Assembly: GCF_000970045.1 (NCBI RefSeq)
Contig: NZ_CP009505.1
Span: 1,612,001 to 1,676,000, forward strand
DNA: 64,000 nucleotides
Source: Methanosarcina sp. MTP4
GTDB lineage: Archaea; Halobacteriota; Methanosarcinia; Methanosarcinales; Methanosarcinaceae
Direction of reading: 5' to 3'
Positions 18,773-28,033 of this stretch are shown piece by piece. How positions within the stretch are numbered: position 1 is the stretch's first letter; every line of letters starts with the position of its first letter. The translations under genes and the position numbers were made by a program. A model generated the notes under the pieces. That model ran no database searches. It was not told the DNA's origin and saw only the letters and a program-made list of their open reading frames with translations.

Positions 18773-20350
18773 TCAGCTGAGGATGTTTCCGTTGTCATCA
18801 ATGCGTTTGCCCACGAACTTCACAAAGACTACAATGGCCACGCTTCCCACGATAAGGGAAATCCAGGGGGAGATTCCCAGCCCGGCAGGGATGAAGCCAA
18901 AGATCACGGCGAAAGCTCCGGCTGCGACTGCATAGGGGAGCTGGGTATTTACGTGGTCCACGTGGTCCGAACCTGAGGCCATGGAGGAGAGGATCGTGGT
19001 GTCCGAGATAGGGGAACAGTGGTCTCCAAGCACGGCCCCGGTAAGGACTGCCCCGATGGTTGTTACCATGAGGGGGGTGACAACGTCGGTTGCCCCGGAA
19101 ATTGCAGCTGCGATGGGGACAACAATTGGGATTACGATGGAGTTCGTACCCCAGGAAGTCCCGGTGGCAAAGGCAATGAACATCGCAATTATGAAGGTCA
19201 GGGTAGGGAGGACCGAACTTGAAAGGACACCCTGGGTAACTGCTACAAGCCACTCTGCAAGCTGCATTTCGGAGATCACGGACTTCAGGGCAAAGGCCAG
19301 GGCAAGGATGATAACCGCGATTACCATGGACTTGAGCCCGTCGACCCAGGCGGTAACCCCTTCGTCCAGGGTGAAGCTCTTCTTTGCAAGACCCATTGAA
19401 AGCCCGACTATGGAGCTGAGGAAGGCGGCCCAGGTAAGGGCAACGGAGGCGTCGGCATTCCCGAATGCGTCCCTGATGCTGATCCCGGGTTCGTATCCGC
19501 TGTACCAGAGCCCGACGGTTGCAACGATGACAAAAGTGATGATCGGGATGGCGGCGTCCCAGACCGAACCCTTTACACCTTCAGGGGGCATGAGGTTCTT
19601 GTCTTCCACAAAGAGGGGGGTCGAACCTTCGGCATAGACCTGTCCGGTCTTGCGGGCGCGGATTTCGGCGTCAAGCATCTTGCCAAAGTCCCTTTTCTGG
19701 ATAATGAGGGTGAACATAAGGACAAGGGTGAAAATTGAGTAGAAACGGAATGGCAGGGACTGGAAGAAGACAATGATCGCGTTGGCTTCGATGTTGAGGG
19801 TTCCGAGGGTACCTGCAATTAGTCCGAGTTCCATTGCAATCCAGGTCGAAACCGGGGCCATGGAAGAGACGGATGCTGCAGTTGCGTCCACGATGTATGA
19901 TAGTTTTTCTCTCGAGATCTTCTGTGCGTCCGTAATGGGCCTCATGGTGTTGCCTACGACCATGGAATTGGCGTAGTCATCGAAGAAGATTGCAATCCCC
20001 ATGAAAGCAGCTGCAAGCTGGGTGGACCTGCTGTCCTTTGCTTTCTTTACAAGGGAGCTTGCGATGGCTTTTGTGCCTCCCATCTTGGACATGATCCCGA
20101 TCATCCCACCGATAGCAAGACAGAAGACGAGCAGCCCGGCGTTCCAGGCATCGGCAATGGCGCTTTCCACAATATAGTGTGAAAAGGTTTGTAGAAGCCC
20201 GATAAAGGGGTTATATCCATTGATGACCGTTGCACCAATCCAGATACCTAAGACGAGGGCCACAATGACCTGCCGCTTCCAGATCGAAAGTACGATGGCG
20301 ACCAGGGGAGGCAGCAGAGCAAGAGCCCCGTACGTTGTTTGTGCGTCCAT
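18773..20350 (-). CDS. NhaC-family Na+/H+ antiporter
   Basis: A 525-residue integral membrane protein with about a dozen hydrophobic segments. NhaC-type marks include GIAIFFDDYANSMVVGNTMR near residue 117, VDATAASVSSMAPVSTW near residue 153, FATGTSWGTNSIVIPIVVP near residue 395, and GAVLGDHCSPISDTTILSS near residue 440. It should exchange Na+ for H+ (or an amine/acid substrate) across the cytoplasmic membrane; in Methanosarcina sodium cycling supports energy metabolism. The exact substrate is inferred only from family. The start is ATG with AAAGGT upstream; it ends in TGA and is monocistronic. Confidence 0.9.
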   Translation of the reverse strand: MDAQTTYGALALLPPLVAIVLSIWKRQVIVALVLGIWIGATVINGYNPFIGLLQTFSHYIVESAIADAWNAGLLVFCLAIGGMIGIMSKMGGTKAIASSLVKKAKDSRSTQLAAAFMGIAIFFDDYANSMVVGNTMRPITDAQKISREKLSYIVDATAASVSSMAPVSTWIAMELGLIAGTLGTLNIEANAIIVFFQSLPFRFYSIFTLVLMFTLIIQKRDFGKMLDAEIRARKTGQVYAEGSTPLFVEDKNLMPPEGVKGSVWDAAIPIITFVIVATVGLWYSGYEPGISIRDAFGNADASVALTWAAFLSSIVGLSMGLAKKSFTLDEGVTAWVDGLKSMVIAVIILALAFALKSVISEMQLAEWLVAVTQGVLSSSVLPTLTFIIAMFIAFATGTSWGTNSIVIPIVVPIAAAISGATDVVTPLMVTTIGAVLTGAVLGDHCSPISDTTILSSMASGSDHVDHVNTQLPYAVAAGAFAVIFGFIPAGLGISPWISLIVGSVAIVVFVKFVGKRIDDNGNILS

Positions 20351-20824
20351 AAAATTACCTTTTTAGTTTTTCAATATATTATGAGTAAAAATCATTTTTT
20401 TAAAAATAATTTTTTATAAGGTTCATTTATTTTAATTAACAAATGTGAATATTCTATTGTACGCGTCGTACTTTAGATTTATGATTTGCTTTTTTAAGAT
20501 TACGGACATAAAAAAGCTTTTTTTTCTAATCAAGTGCTCCATTGGACTTTTTTATCCGGCACACTCCCGATATATACTGCCATGGCTATTTATTGACATT
20601 AATTAAATTTTTCCCAATGTATCCTTATCTCTTATTCACTAATTTTTCCTGCATGATAAGCGAAAACTTAAAATAAGGTAGGGAAACGCAGAACGGGAGT
20701 TGCCATAAAAAGTAAAGTTGCCATAAAAAGATGGAATTGCCGAGAAAAGTGAAATTGCCGAAAAAGTAGAGCTACTGTAAAAAGTGGAAAGGCTTTATAA
20801 TTAGCAGGGCAGAGGTACGGTCGA
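20351..20824. other. Divergent promoter region with degenerate repeats
   Basis: No gene is seen. AT-rich DNA upstream of nhaC is followed, at about 20698-20790, by four degenerate copies of a roughly 20-bp unit of the type GTTGCCATAAAAAGTRRA that run up to the Trm5-like gene. GGCTTTATAATTAG near 20791 could be its TATA box; if so, transcription would start almost at the ATG at 20825. Confidence 0.5.
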
Positions 20825-21643
20825 ATGAGTTTGCAGGATGGGCTTAAAGGTATAGTGGAGGACTCTTTGCTGGACCGGGTGCCAAAGCGTTTTGATTACA
20901 TCGGGGATGTGGCGGTAATCTCGATTCCTCCCGAACTTGAGGCTTACAGGAGGGATATTGCCGAAAAACTCGTTTCGATGCGAGGCAATACCCGGGCCGT
21001 GCTCAACAAGGTGGGCAGGCTGGAAGGGGAGCACAGGGTAGCCGGATTCGAGCTCCTCCTGGGCGACTCCACGGAAACCGTCCATCGAGAAAACGGCTAT
21101 GCCTACAGGCTGGATGTAAGGAAGGTTTTCTTTAACCCCCGCCTCTACTGGGAAAGAGGAAGGGTGGTGGCAAAAGTTATCCCCTCCGAAAATGTGCTGA
21201 TCCCTTTTTGCGGGGTTGGCCCTTTCGTCCTCCCGGCTGCGGGAAAAGGTGCAGAGGTGCTTGCAATCGAACTGAACCCGGATGCTTGCGCCTGCCTGCG
21301 GGAAAATATCCGGCTGAACAGGCTGGATGAGAAAATAACCGTTGTCCAGGGAGACGCCGAAGAAGTCTTCCGACAGCTTGAACCTGGCATTTCCATGCCT
21401 GAACAGGGATTCGACAGGGCTATTGTCCCGACCCCCTACGGCATGGACCGAGCCCTCGGAGAAGTCGTAAGGCTGGTAAAGACAGGAGGTTCAATTCATT
21501 TCTATACCTTTAAAGCCGAAGACCAGCTCCCCGGTTTGATAGAAGAATACGAAAAAATGGGGCTCAAGGTCGAATTTTACAGGCGCAGCGGAAATGTAGC
21601 CCCCGGGATTAGCAGGTGGGCATTCGACCTTGTCAAAAAATAA
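20825..21643 (+). CDS. Trm5/TYW2-family tRNA methyltransferase-like protein
   Basis: The 272-residue protein has the archaeal Trm5/TYW2 layout. An N-terminal region (RVPKRFDYIGDVAVISIP) leads into a class I methyltransferase with PFCGVGPFVLPAA as motif I, AIELNPDACACLRENIRLNRL as motif II and DRAIVPTPYGMDRAL as motif IV. Most Trm5 enzymes have a MNLP-type motif IV; VPTPYG is unusual, so the target may be tRNA position 37 guanosine or its wybutosine derivative, or another site. ATG start, stop TAA. It stands alone, divergent from nhaC. Confidence 0.7.
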   Translation: MSLQDGLKGIVEDSLLDRVPKRFDYIGDVAVISIPPELEAYRRDIAEKLVSMRGNTRAVLNKVGRLEGEHRVAGFELLLGDSTETVHRENGYAYRLDVRKVFFNPRLYWERGRVVAKVIPSENVLIPFCGVGPFVLPAAGKGAEVLAIELNPDACACLRENIRLNRLDEKITVVQGDAEEVFRQLEPGISMPEQGFDRAIVPTPYGMDRALGEVVRLVKTGGSIHFYTFKAEDQLPGLIEEYEKMGLKVEFYRRSGNVAPGISRWAFDLVKK

Positions 21644-21654
21644 TGCGAGAAATC

Positions 21655-21710
21655 AATCAGGGATAATCAGGGATAATCAGAAATAATCAGAAATAATCAG
21701 AAATAATCAT
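21655..21710. repeat. 10-bp tandem repeat
   Basis: Five to six copies of ATAATCAGRR run directly after the Trm5-like gene. Two read AGGG and three read AGAA at the variable end. Confidence 0.85.
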
Positions 21711-21784
21711 GGAACTAATCCGGGAACTAATCGGGGCAATTATCACGGTAGCAATAAAAGGAAAAGGGTTTCTGAAATCCCCTT

Positions 21785-23215
21785 TTACACCTCGAGCCCA
21801 AGGTGTTTCAGGACATGGTGATAATATTCCGGAGGCATTCTGGAATAAAATGCCCTGCTTACGACTTCGCTCAGTGAAGGGTGGATGTCCATGCCGTCCA
21901 TTATGGGGGCTGCACTTCCCGTTTCCGTGTACATGAGCGGGATTATCTGGTGGATCAGGATGGACGCATGGGGGCCGATTATGTGGGCTCCCAGGATTTT
22001 TTCACTTTTTCCTTCCAGGATGACTTTTACGAAATAGTCTTCGGCTTCCATTGCCGTGCCTTTTGCTGTGTCCTCAAAACGGTGGTAGCCGATGAGCACG
22101 TTGTCTCTCCCGTAATCTTCGATCGCCCGGGCTTCTTTCATGCCCACACTTGCGACTTCGGGGTAAGAAAATACTGCGTGTGGGACTGCATGGTAGTCGA
22201 CTTCTACTTTTTCTTTAAGGATAGCGTTCCGGTAAACGATCCCGGATTCATAGTTCCCCACGTGTTTTAGCAGGTACTGCCCGGTTGCGTCCCCGAAAGC
22301 CCAGACGTTCGGCAGGGAAGTTTCCAGGTGCCGGCTTACGGAGATCCAGCCTTTTTTGTCCGTTTTGATTCCTGCCTTTTCCGGATGGAGGATGTCGCTG
22401 TTCGGGGCTCTGCCTGTCGCAACAAGGACCTCGTCAGCGGTAATTTCCACTTCCGTGCCTGAACTCCTTTCTCTTGCAATAACGGTTTTTTGCCCGTTTT
22501 CTTCTTTGACCACTTCAACGGCTTCATGGTTTGTGAGGAGGTCCAGGTATTCCGACATTTTTATCCTGGCAAGTTCCGAAACTTCGGGCTCTTCTTCCGG
22601 CAAAAACTGCGGGTTTCTCCCTATAATCGTGACCTCTGCCCCCATAGCCGAGAAAAAGTGTCCGTATTCGGCACCGATGTAGCTTCCGCCGAGAATTGCA
22701 AGGCTCTTCGGGCATTCGTTGAGTTCAAGTACCGAATCACTGGTGAGGTATCCTGCTTCCGAAAGCCCCTTCACGGGCGGGATTGCCGGTTTCGAACCCG
22801 TGCAGAGGAAGATCAGCTCGGAATAGATTGTTTCCCCGCTCACCTGCAGGGTATACGGACCCGTAAACTCTGCGGTATCGGGATAGTAGTCCAGGTTCGG
22901 GCTCTCCGTTAACCCCTCCCTAATCATCTCGATGTCTTCCCTGATTTTACCCCTCATCCGCTCCATTACCATGAGGAAGTCAATGTTTTTGATTTCCAGG
23001 TCGATTCCGAAGAGCGGTGCGGTTTCAAGTTCCCTTAAAAGTTCGGCAGGGTAGAGCAGGAGCTTTGAAGGAATGCATCCCCTGGTCAGGCAGATCCCCC
23101 CAGGGTCGTCCTTGTCGATGACCGCTATTTTCATTTCGGGTTTCGATTCGATTAGCGCGCCGATATAATTCATTGCAGAACCGGTACCTATCACAATCAG
23201 GTCGTAATTTTTCAT
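21785..23215 (-). CDS. Dihydrolipoamide dehydrogenase-type flavoprotein disulfide reductase
   Basis: A 476-residue class I pyridine nucleotide-disulfide oxidoreductase. It has an N-terminal FAD-binding region (YDLIVIGTGSAMNYIGALI), the redox-active pair in GGICLTRGCIPSKLLL (CxxxxC), a second dinucleotide-binding site (LAILGGSYIGAEYGHFF), VWAFGDATG for FAD, and a C-terminal dimer domain with HPSLSEVVSRAF carrying the catalytic-type His. No E2 or other 2-oxoacid dehydrogenase genes are nearby, so a different disulfide substrate is likely. GAGGGGG precedes the ATG. The first glycine motif is GTGSA rather than GxGxxG. Confidence 0.85.
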   Translation of the reverse strand: MKNYDLIVIGTGSAMNYIGALIESKPEMKIAVIDKDDPGGICLTRGCIPSKLLLYPAELLRELETAPLFGIDLEIKNIDFLMVMERMRGKIREDIEMIREGLTESPNLDYYPDTAEFTGPYTLQVSGETIYSELIFLCTGSKPAIPPVKGLSEAGYLTSDSVLELNECPKSLAILGGSYIGAEYGHFFSAMGAEVTIIGRNPQFLPEEEPEVSELARIKMSEYLDLLTNHEAVEVVKEENGQKTVIARERSSGTEVEITADEVLVATGRAPNSDILHPEKAGIKTDKKGWISVSRHLETSLPNVWAFGDATGQYLLKHVGNYESGIVYRNAILKEKVEVDYHAVPHAVFSYPEVASVGMKEARAIEDYGRDNVLIGYHRFEDTAKGTAMEAEDYFVKVILEGKSEKILGAHIIGPHASILIHQIIPLMYTETGSAAPIMDGMDIHPSLSEVVSRAFYSRMPPEYYHHVLKHLGLEV

Positions 23216-23789
23216 TCTTCCCCCTCACAACAAAGTTCACCGGAATAACCGGAATAACACCGGGCATATTCCTAAATAATATTGAGTATGTTCCCGAAAT
23301 AGTATCGTACGTATTTCCTGAATAATATTGGGTATATTGGCGGTTATACCTATTGATTGGAAAATTTTTTATATGAATCCCCAATTCATAATTCCTAAGC
23401 AGGAAATCCCGGAATTTTTAGCCCAGGGGTAGTTCACTACAGGTCAATCGTCTGTCTCTTTAACAAAATTCTATTATCTACTCTATATTTTATATTGAAA
23501 AATCGAAAGCATAAGGGCGTTTTCTTCAGGGAAAGGTTCCACAACAACTTTTATATCTCGCTGACCATATTCCTACTGTCATTATCTTCATGGTTGCCGG
23601 TTTTATCGTTTATGTGGTAATTTATAAGCTCTTGAGGGAGATGTAAAGCAGAAAAGCGGTCTGCCTTTTCCGGGTTAAAAAAGGAACGTGAACTTTTTTA
23701 TCTACGGAAAACAACTAGCTATTTATAAATGAAATCCTATTCTATGTAACTTCTTTAAAGGATCCAGAAAAAACAGAAGATGCAGGACT
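23216..23789. other. Divergent intergenic region
   Basis: Next to the flavoprotein gene are degenerate repeats of the form AATAATATTGRGTATRTT (about 23270-23340). TTTTATATCTC near 23550 looks like a TATA box. About 25 bases after it a tiny frame (23590-23646) could encode an 18-residue hydrophobic peptide. Nothing else is seen before the DUF92 gene. Confidence 0.45.
23590..23646 (+). CDS. Possible 18-residue membrane micropeptide
   Basis: The frame ATG...TAA encodes MVAGFIVYVVIYKLLREM, a hydrophobic helix with a basic end. A TATA-like TTTATAT lies about 34 bases upstream, so a near-leaderless transcript is possible. There is no ribosome-binding sequence. It is too short to judge from sequence alone. 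Confidence 0.2.
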   Translation: MVAGFIVYVVIYKLLREM

Positions 23790-25151
23790 ATGAATGGAAA
23801 CAGCCTCAATATTGAAAAAAGAAATTCAGGTCCGGGGATTACGGTGATGCATGCTGCATATCTCTTACTTATTCTGATTGCCCCTTTTGCAGGGGTGCAT
23901 GTCCTGCTTCTTCTTTCCCTGGGAGTTTTTTTCTGGCTGAGGTTTTCTGGAAGGGCCACATCTGATAACAGAGGCGAGATCAGCCTTGCTTTTTCAATGT
24001 CTCTTATGTTCCTTGTCTCGGCAGTTTTCGAAAGTTTCTCCTATCATCTTCCCCTTTACATCGTCCTTGGAGCTTTTGCAATTTCGGCGGTAGGAAGCCA
24101 TAACTGGTATTCTCCGGAATCAGGTAAAAACAGCGGTTTCGGTTCCGGGGGGGGTCGGGTGAAACGGAAGGGTTTTTCCCTGCTCTGGAGTTCCGTTTTC
24201 CTTGGGCTGAGGATCCTTGCGGCGTTCCTTGCGGGGTACTGGGTAATTTACTGGCAGGGTTTCCCTGTGTCTCCCAGTCTGGTCTTTTTCATAGCAGTAA
24301 TAGGAGCTGTGACCGGCTCGCTCTTTGAGTCCATCCCCTCGAGGATCGACAGCAACATTTCCGTGCCCCTGGGGGCGGGAATGACAATGTGGATTTTCGA
24401 AGAATTCAGGTACTGGGTACCCCCGGAAAGGATGCTCATAGCCCTTGCTTTTTCCCTTCTCCTGGGCTGCCTGGCTTATAGGGCAAAGATTGCCGATGTT
24501 TCTGCCCTCCTGAGTGCGGCACTTCTCGGAGTCCTGATCATAGTTTTCAGCGGGCTTTCCTGGTACATCCTTCTTCTGGCGTTTTTCATCCTGGGAGGCG
24601 GGTTTACAAGGTACAAGTATGCGTACAAGGAGTCCATCGGGATTGCCCAGGCCAAGGACGGGATCCGGAGTTATGAAAACGTTTTTTCGAACAGTACGGC
24701 TGCCCTTGCCCTTGCCGTAGCCCATGGGGTCTTCCCGGAACTCAGCCTGCCCATTCTTTATGCTTACCTTGGAACCGTTGCCACGGCAACCGGGGATACC
24801 CTGGCAAGTGAAATCGGGACAACGGCAAAAGGAAGGCCCAGGATGATAACCACCCTCAAACTCGCAAATCCCGGAGAAGACGGGGCAGTTTCGGGACTCG
24901 GGGAACTTGCTGCTCTCCTGGGCTCAGCGGTAATAGGGCTGCTGGCATACCTGCTCGGGGTCTCGGATAACCTCCTGCTTTCTGTCCTGGTAACGACGGC
25001 AGGGGGCTTTTTCGGAACTAACGTTGACAGCTTGCTCGGGGCTACCTTTCAGAAATGGGGTAAACTTTCAAACAGCGGGGTCAACTTCCTGGCGACCTTT
25101 GCCGGGGCAGGGATTTCCGGCGGGGTTTATCTGCTGGTTTCAGGTTTTTAA
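23790..25151 (+). CDS. DUF92 family integral membrane protein
   Basis: The C-terminal ~230 residues match the DUF92 family: SFLLGGGFTRYKYAYKE-like loop, SYENVFSNSTAALALAVAHG, TVATATGDTLASEIGTT and TTAGGFFGTNVDSLLGA. The N-terminal ~200 residues add further membrane segments and a charged loop, giving 453 residues against about 250 for single-domain members. Plant relatives act as phytyl-phosphate kinases, and DUF92 is related to CTP-dependent polyprenol kinases, so a role in isoprenoid lipid phosphate metabolism is possible but not shown. ATG start; stands alone. Confidence 0.8.
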   Translation: MNGNSLNIEKRNSGPGITVMHAAYLLLILIAPFAGVHVLLLLSLGVFFWLRFSGRATSDNRGEISLAFSMSLMFLVSAVFESFSYHLPLYIVLGAFAISAVGSHNWYSPESGKNSGFGSGGGRVKRKGFSLLWSSVFLGLRILAAFLAGYWVIYWQGFPVSPSLVFFIAVIGAVTGSLFESIPSRIDSNISVPLGAGMTMWIFEEFRYWVPPERMLIALAFSLLLGCLAYRAKIADVSALLSAALLGVLIIVFSGLSWYILLLAFFILGGGFTRYKYAYKESIGIAQAKDGIRSYENVFSNSTAALALAVAHGVFPELSLPILYAYLGTVATATGDTLASEIGTTAKGRPRMITTLKLANPGEDGAVSGLGELAALLGSAVIGLLAYLLGVSDNLLLSVLVTTAGGFFGTNVDSLLGATFQKWGKLSNSGVNFLATFAGAGISGGVYLLVSGF

Positions 25152-25498
25152 TAGCGGTTTTTACTCTTTTTACTTTCCGGCTTGCATAATTGGAATTTTT
25201 CCGGAGTACACTCATTTTCGGGCAAGTATTAATTTATAGCTGCAGAATAATGTACTATGTGGGGTAATGTTACTATGCTGGGGACATTAGTGGGTTACTG
25301 CGGTAATTATTCTTGCAATACTTCTTACCCTAGTTTGCTTTGCCGATGGTTCTGAGTTTGCCTATGGCATCAGGAGTAGTCGGAAATGAAGTAATTGGTC
25401 AGTTCTCTGAGTTCAAAAGAGTTATCTGAACTCGAAACCCCCGCATTTTCCAGAGCACAGACATTCTCTAAAGCCAGTAAAGCTAGGAAGGTGACCCG
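25152..25498. other. Intergenic region with an amber-containing small frame
   Basis: No standard gene. A frame from ATG 25267 to TGA 25389 encodes a hydrophobic, signal-peptide-like 40-residue product only if the TAG at 25288-25290 is read through. It may be chance. No clear ribosome-binding site. Confidence 0.3.
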
Positions 25499-26041
25499 GT
25501 GACAGAATCCGAGTATAAAGGGAAAAAAATCCTGCTTGTGATCGCCCAGGAACAGTTCAGGGATGAGGAATGTTTTGTCCCGAAGCAGCTTTTTGAGGCT
25601 GCGGGGGTAGAAGTTACGGTTGCAGCCGAGTTTATCGAAACTGCGAAAGGAATGCTAGGGGGAACGATTAAACCCGACATCAGGATCTCCGGGGCAAGCA
25701 TGGACGACTATGACGCAATCGTAATTACCGGGGGGCCGGGTTCCAGGGCCTACCTCTGGGACAACAAAAAACTGCAACAGCTGGTTAAGGCTGCGTATGC
25801 TAAAGGCAAAGTGGTTTCTGCAATTTGCATCTCGCCTGTGGTCCTGGCAAGGGCTGGCATCCTCGAAGGTAAGAAAAGCACGGTTTTCAAGAGCTCTGAG
25901 ACCCTGCATGAACTGAAGAAGCACGGTGCCCTTCACGAGGACAGGGAAGTTATCGTTTCGGGGAAGGTAATAACGGGCAGGGACCCGAATAGTGCGGAAG
26001 CTTTCGGAAAAGCCGTGCTCGGAGCCCTTAAACAGGTCTGA
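25499..26041 (+). CDS. DJ-1/PfpI family protein
   Basis: A 180-residue DJ-1/PfpI protein of normal length. Marks are KILLVIAQEQFRDEECFVP with the conserved early Glu, the central YDAIVITGGPGSRAYLW, the nucleophile elbow SAICISPVVLARAG with the reactive Cys near residue 108, and GKVITGRDPNSAEAF at the end. Relatives are deglycase/glyoxalase-like, peptidase-like or stress proteins; the activity here is unassigned. The start is GTG with an AGGAAGGTG sequence upstream. It precedes the SagB-type gene on the same strand, but 208 bases of repeats separate them. Confidence 0.85.
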   Translation: MTESEYKGKKILLVIAQEQFRDEECFVPKQLFEAAGVEVTVAAEFIETAKGMLGGTIKPDIRISGASMDDYDAIVITGGPGSRAYLWDNKKLQQLVKAAYAKGKVVSAICISPVVLARAGILEGKKSTVFKSSETLHELKKHGALHEDREVIVSGKVITGRDPNSAEAFGKAVLGALKQV

Positions 26042-26044
26042 AAC

Positions 26045-26205
26045 TCTTCAAAACCTGCCTTAATCCTTCAAAATTCACCGTATCTTTCAAAATTCGCCAT
26101 ATCCTTCAAAATTCACCGTATCTTTCAAAATTCGCCATATCTTCAAAACTTCCCGTACCTTTCAAAATTCACAGTATATCTCAAAACTCCCCGTACCCGT
26201 AAAAT
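26045..26205. repeat. Degenerate 18-20 bp direct repeats
   Basis: About eight imperfect copies of TCAAAATTCACCGTATCTT-like units fill the gap between the DJ-1 and SagB-type genes. Two sub-types (CACCGTATC and CGCCATATC) alternate. Confidence 0.8.
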
Positions 26206-26249
26206 CGATAAATCATGCGAAAAATATCCGCGTGGAAAACTGGTGCAAT

Positions 26250-27995
26250 ATGTCAAAGGAACTTGAAGCCATCCTGGCCTATCATGAGGCAAGCAAGCAC
26301 AACTTCGGGGCCTATTCCCCGGGTCCGCGCCGCCTGGACATGGAGACAAAGCCAGACCTTTTTCTCCGCTACGTGGGATCTCCGCGTCTGAAGCTGGATA
26401 TGGGGAGTGCGGGCGCAGTAAAAGAAAGCTTCCCGGCTTACGAACAGGTCTTCATTCCCGGGGAAATTCCGCCCGAACCCCTGGACAGGAAGGGTATATC
26501 CAGGCTGTTTTTCGACAGCCTCGCGATTTCGGTCTGGAAAAAGACAGGCTTTGCAAAGTGGCCGCTCCGGGTCAACCCTTCCAGCGGGAACCTGCACCCG
26601 ACTGAAGGCTACCTGATCTCAGGCCCTGTTGAGGGGCTTTTGAAAAAGCCGGCTGTCTGTCATTATTCTCCTCTGGAACATGCCCTTGAGCTCAGGGCGG
26701 AATTCTCCCCCGAAACCTGGGAACTCCTGAGTTCCGGCTTTCCGGAAGGTACTGTTTTTGCAGGTTTGAGTTCCATTCACTGGCGGGTGGCCTGGAAATA
26801 CGGCATCCGGGCATTCAGGTATTCCAATCATGATATAGGGCATGCTGTGGGAACCCTCGGTTTTGCTGCTGCAGGGCTCGGTTGGGAGGCAAAGCTCCTT
26901 GAAGACATGGGTTCGGAGGAGATCGCTTCCCTCCTGGGAATTTCCGGAAGTACGGGGCCGGAAAAAGAAGAACCTGCATGCCTGCTCGCAATCTTTCCCT
27001 CCGGAAAAAGCCCGGGGAGAAGCAAAATTAATTCTGCAGCGCTCCCTGCCTTTGAAAAGCTTTCCTGGAAAGGCTACCCTAGCCGTCTGAGCCCGAAACA
27101 TGTCAAATGGGTGGAAATCGAAAGAGCCGCATTGGCAAGCCGGAAAGAGGAAACTGATTTTCTATGGGAATTTGGACCTGAACCGGAATCCGGGGAAAGA
27201 GGGAAAGGGCTGGAACCGGAATCCGGGGAAAAAAACAGGACTGGAGAAGAAGCTGAAAAGTATGGGAAAAAAGAAGCTGAAAAGGAAAAAAAAATGGAAA
27301 AGGAGACTGATGAAGTTTCCCTGCGCAGGGTTATCCGTTCCAGAAGAAGCGCCCTGGAAATGAACAACAGTGCCTATATGGAAAAAGAAACCTTTTACGG
27401 CATGCTCAGGAGAACGCTTAGGGACCCGAAGGTTCCCCCGTTCAATACCCTGGCTTTCGGACCCTTTGCCCACCTGCTCATTTTTGTGAACCGGGTTAAA
27501 GGTTTGCTTCCAGGGCTCTACATTTTCCTCCGAAAACCCGGGGAACAGGGAAAGCTTAAAGCTACCATGCGCGGGGACTTCCTCTGGGAGCGCCCGGAAA
27601 ATTGTCCTCCTGATCTTGAATTCTATATGCTTGTGGAAGAGTCTCTCTACTATTTTGCCGCCCAGCTTTCCTGTGCCCAGAGAAAGGCGGCAGATGCCTG
27701 TTTTACCGTTTGTATGATTTCGGAATTCGAAGCCCCCCTCAGAAAGTTTGGCTCCTGGATCTACCCCTACCTCTTCTGGGAATGCGGAATCCTCGGGCAG
27801 CTGCTTTACCTGGAAGCCGAAGCCCGGGGATTCAGGGGCTGCGGGATAGGTTGCTTCTTTGACAATCCCTTACACGAAACCTTAGGGCTTGAAGGACACG
27901 AATACCAGGACCTCTACCACTTTGCGGTGGGAGTTCCCCTCCCTGAAAAAGGGGTCTCGTCCCTTCCCGCATACCCGGATGATAGAGGTAAATAA
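26250..27995 (+). CDS. SagB-type dehydrogenase with two nitroreductase domains
   Basis: The protein carries two nitroreductase-like halves. The first has WPLRVNPSSGNLHPTEGYLI and RYSNHDIGHAVGTLGFAAAGLGWEA; the second has LRRVIRSRRSALEM, ARGFRGCGIGCFFDNPLHETLGL and EYQDLYHFAVG. Such SagB-type FMN enzymes oxidise azolines in peptide natural product pathways; free-standing archaeal members have unknown substrates. A Glu/Lys-rich linker (about residues 305-355) made of coding repeats joins the halves. An in-frame GTG lies at 26232; the ATG at 26250 gives MSKELEAILAYHEASKHNF, the family-like beginning. No cyclodehydratase or precursor gene is nearby. Confidence 0.75.
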   Translation: MSKELEAILAYHEASKHNFGAYSPGPRRLDMETKPDLFLRYVGSPRLKLDMGSAGAVKESFPAYEQVFIPGEIPPEPLDRKGISRLFFDSLAISVWKKTGFAKWPLRVNPSSGNLHPTEGYLISGPVEGLLKKPAVCHYSPLEHALELRAEFSPETWELLSSGFPEGTVFAGLSSIHWRVAWKYGIRAFRYSNHDIGHAVGTLGFAAAGLGWEAKLLEDMGSEEIASLLGISGSTGPEKEEPACLLAIFPSGKSPGRSKINSAALPAFEKLSWKGYPSRLSPKHVKWVEIERAALASRKEETDFLWEFGPEPESGERGKGLEPESGEKNRTGEEAEKYGKKEAEKEKKMEKETDEVSLRRVIRSRRSALEMNNSAYMEKETFYGMLRRTLRDPKVPPFNTLAFGPFAHLLIFVNRVKGLLPGLYIFLRKPGEQGKLKATMRGDFLWERPENCPPDLEFYMLVEESLYYFAAQLSCAQRKAADACFTVCMISEFEAPLRKFGSWIYPYLFWECGILGQLLYLEAEARGFRGCGIGCFFDNPLHETLGLEGHEYQDLYHFAVGVPLPEKGVSSLPAYPDDRGK

Positions 27996-28033
27996 TCTGA
28001 ATGTGTGTCAAAAACGTAAGGTTAGGTCCCCTT

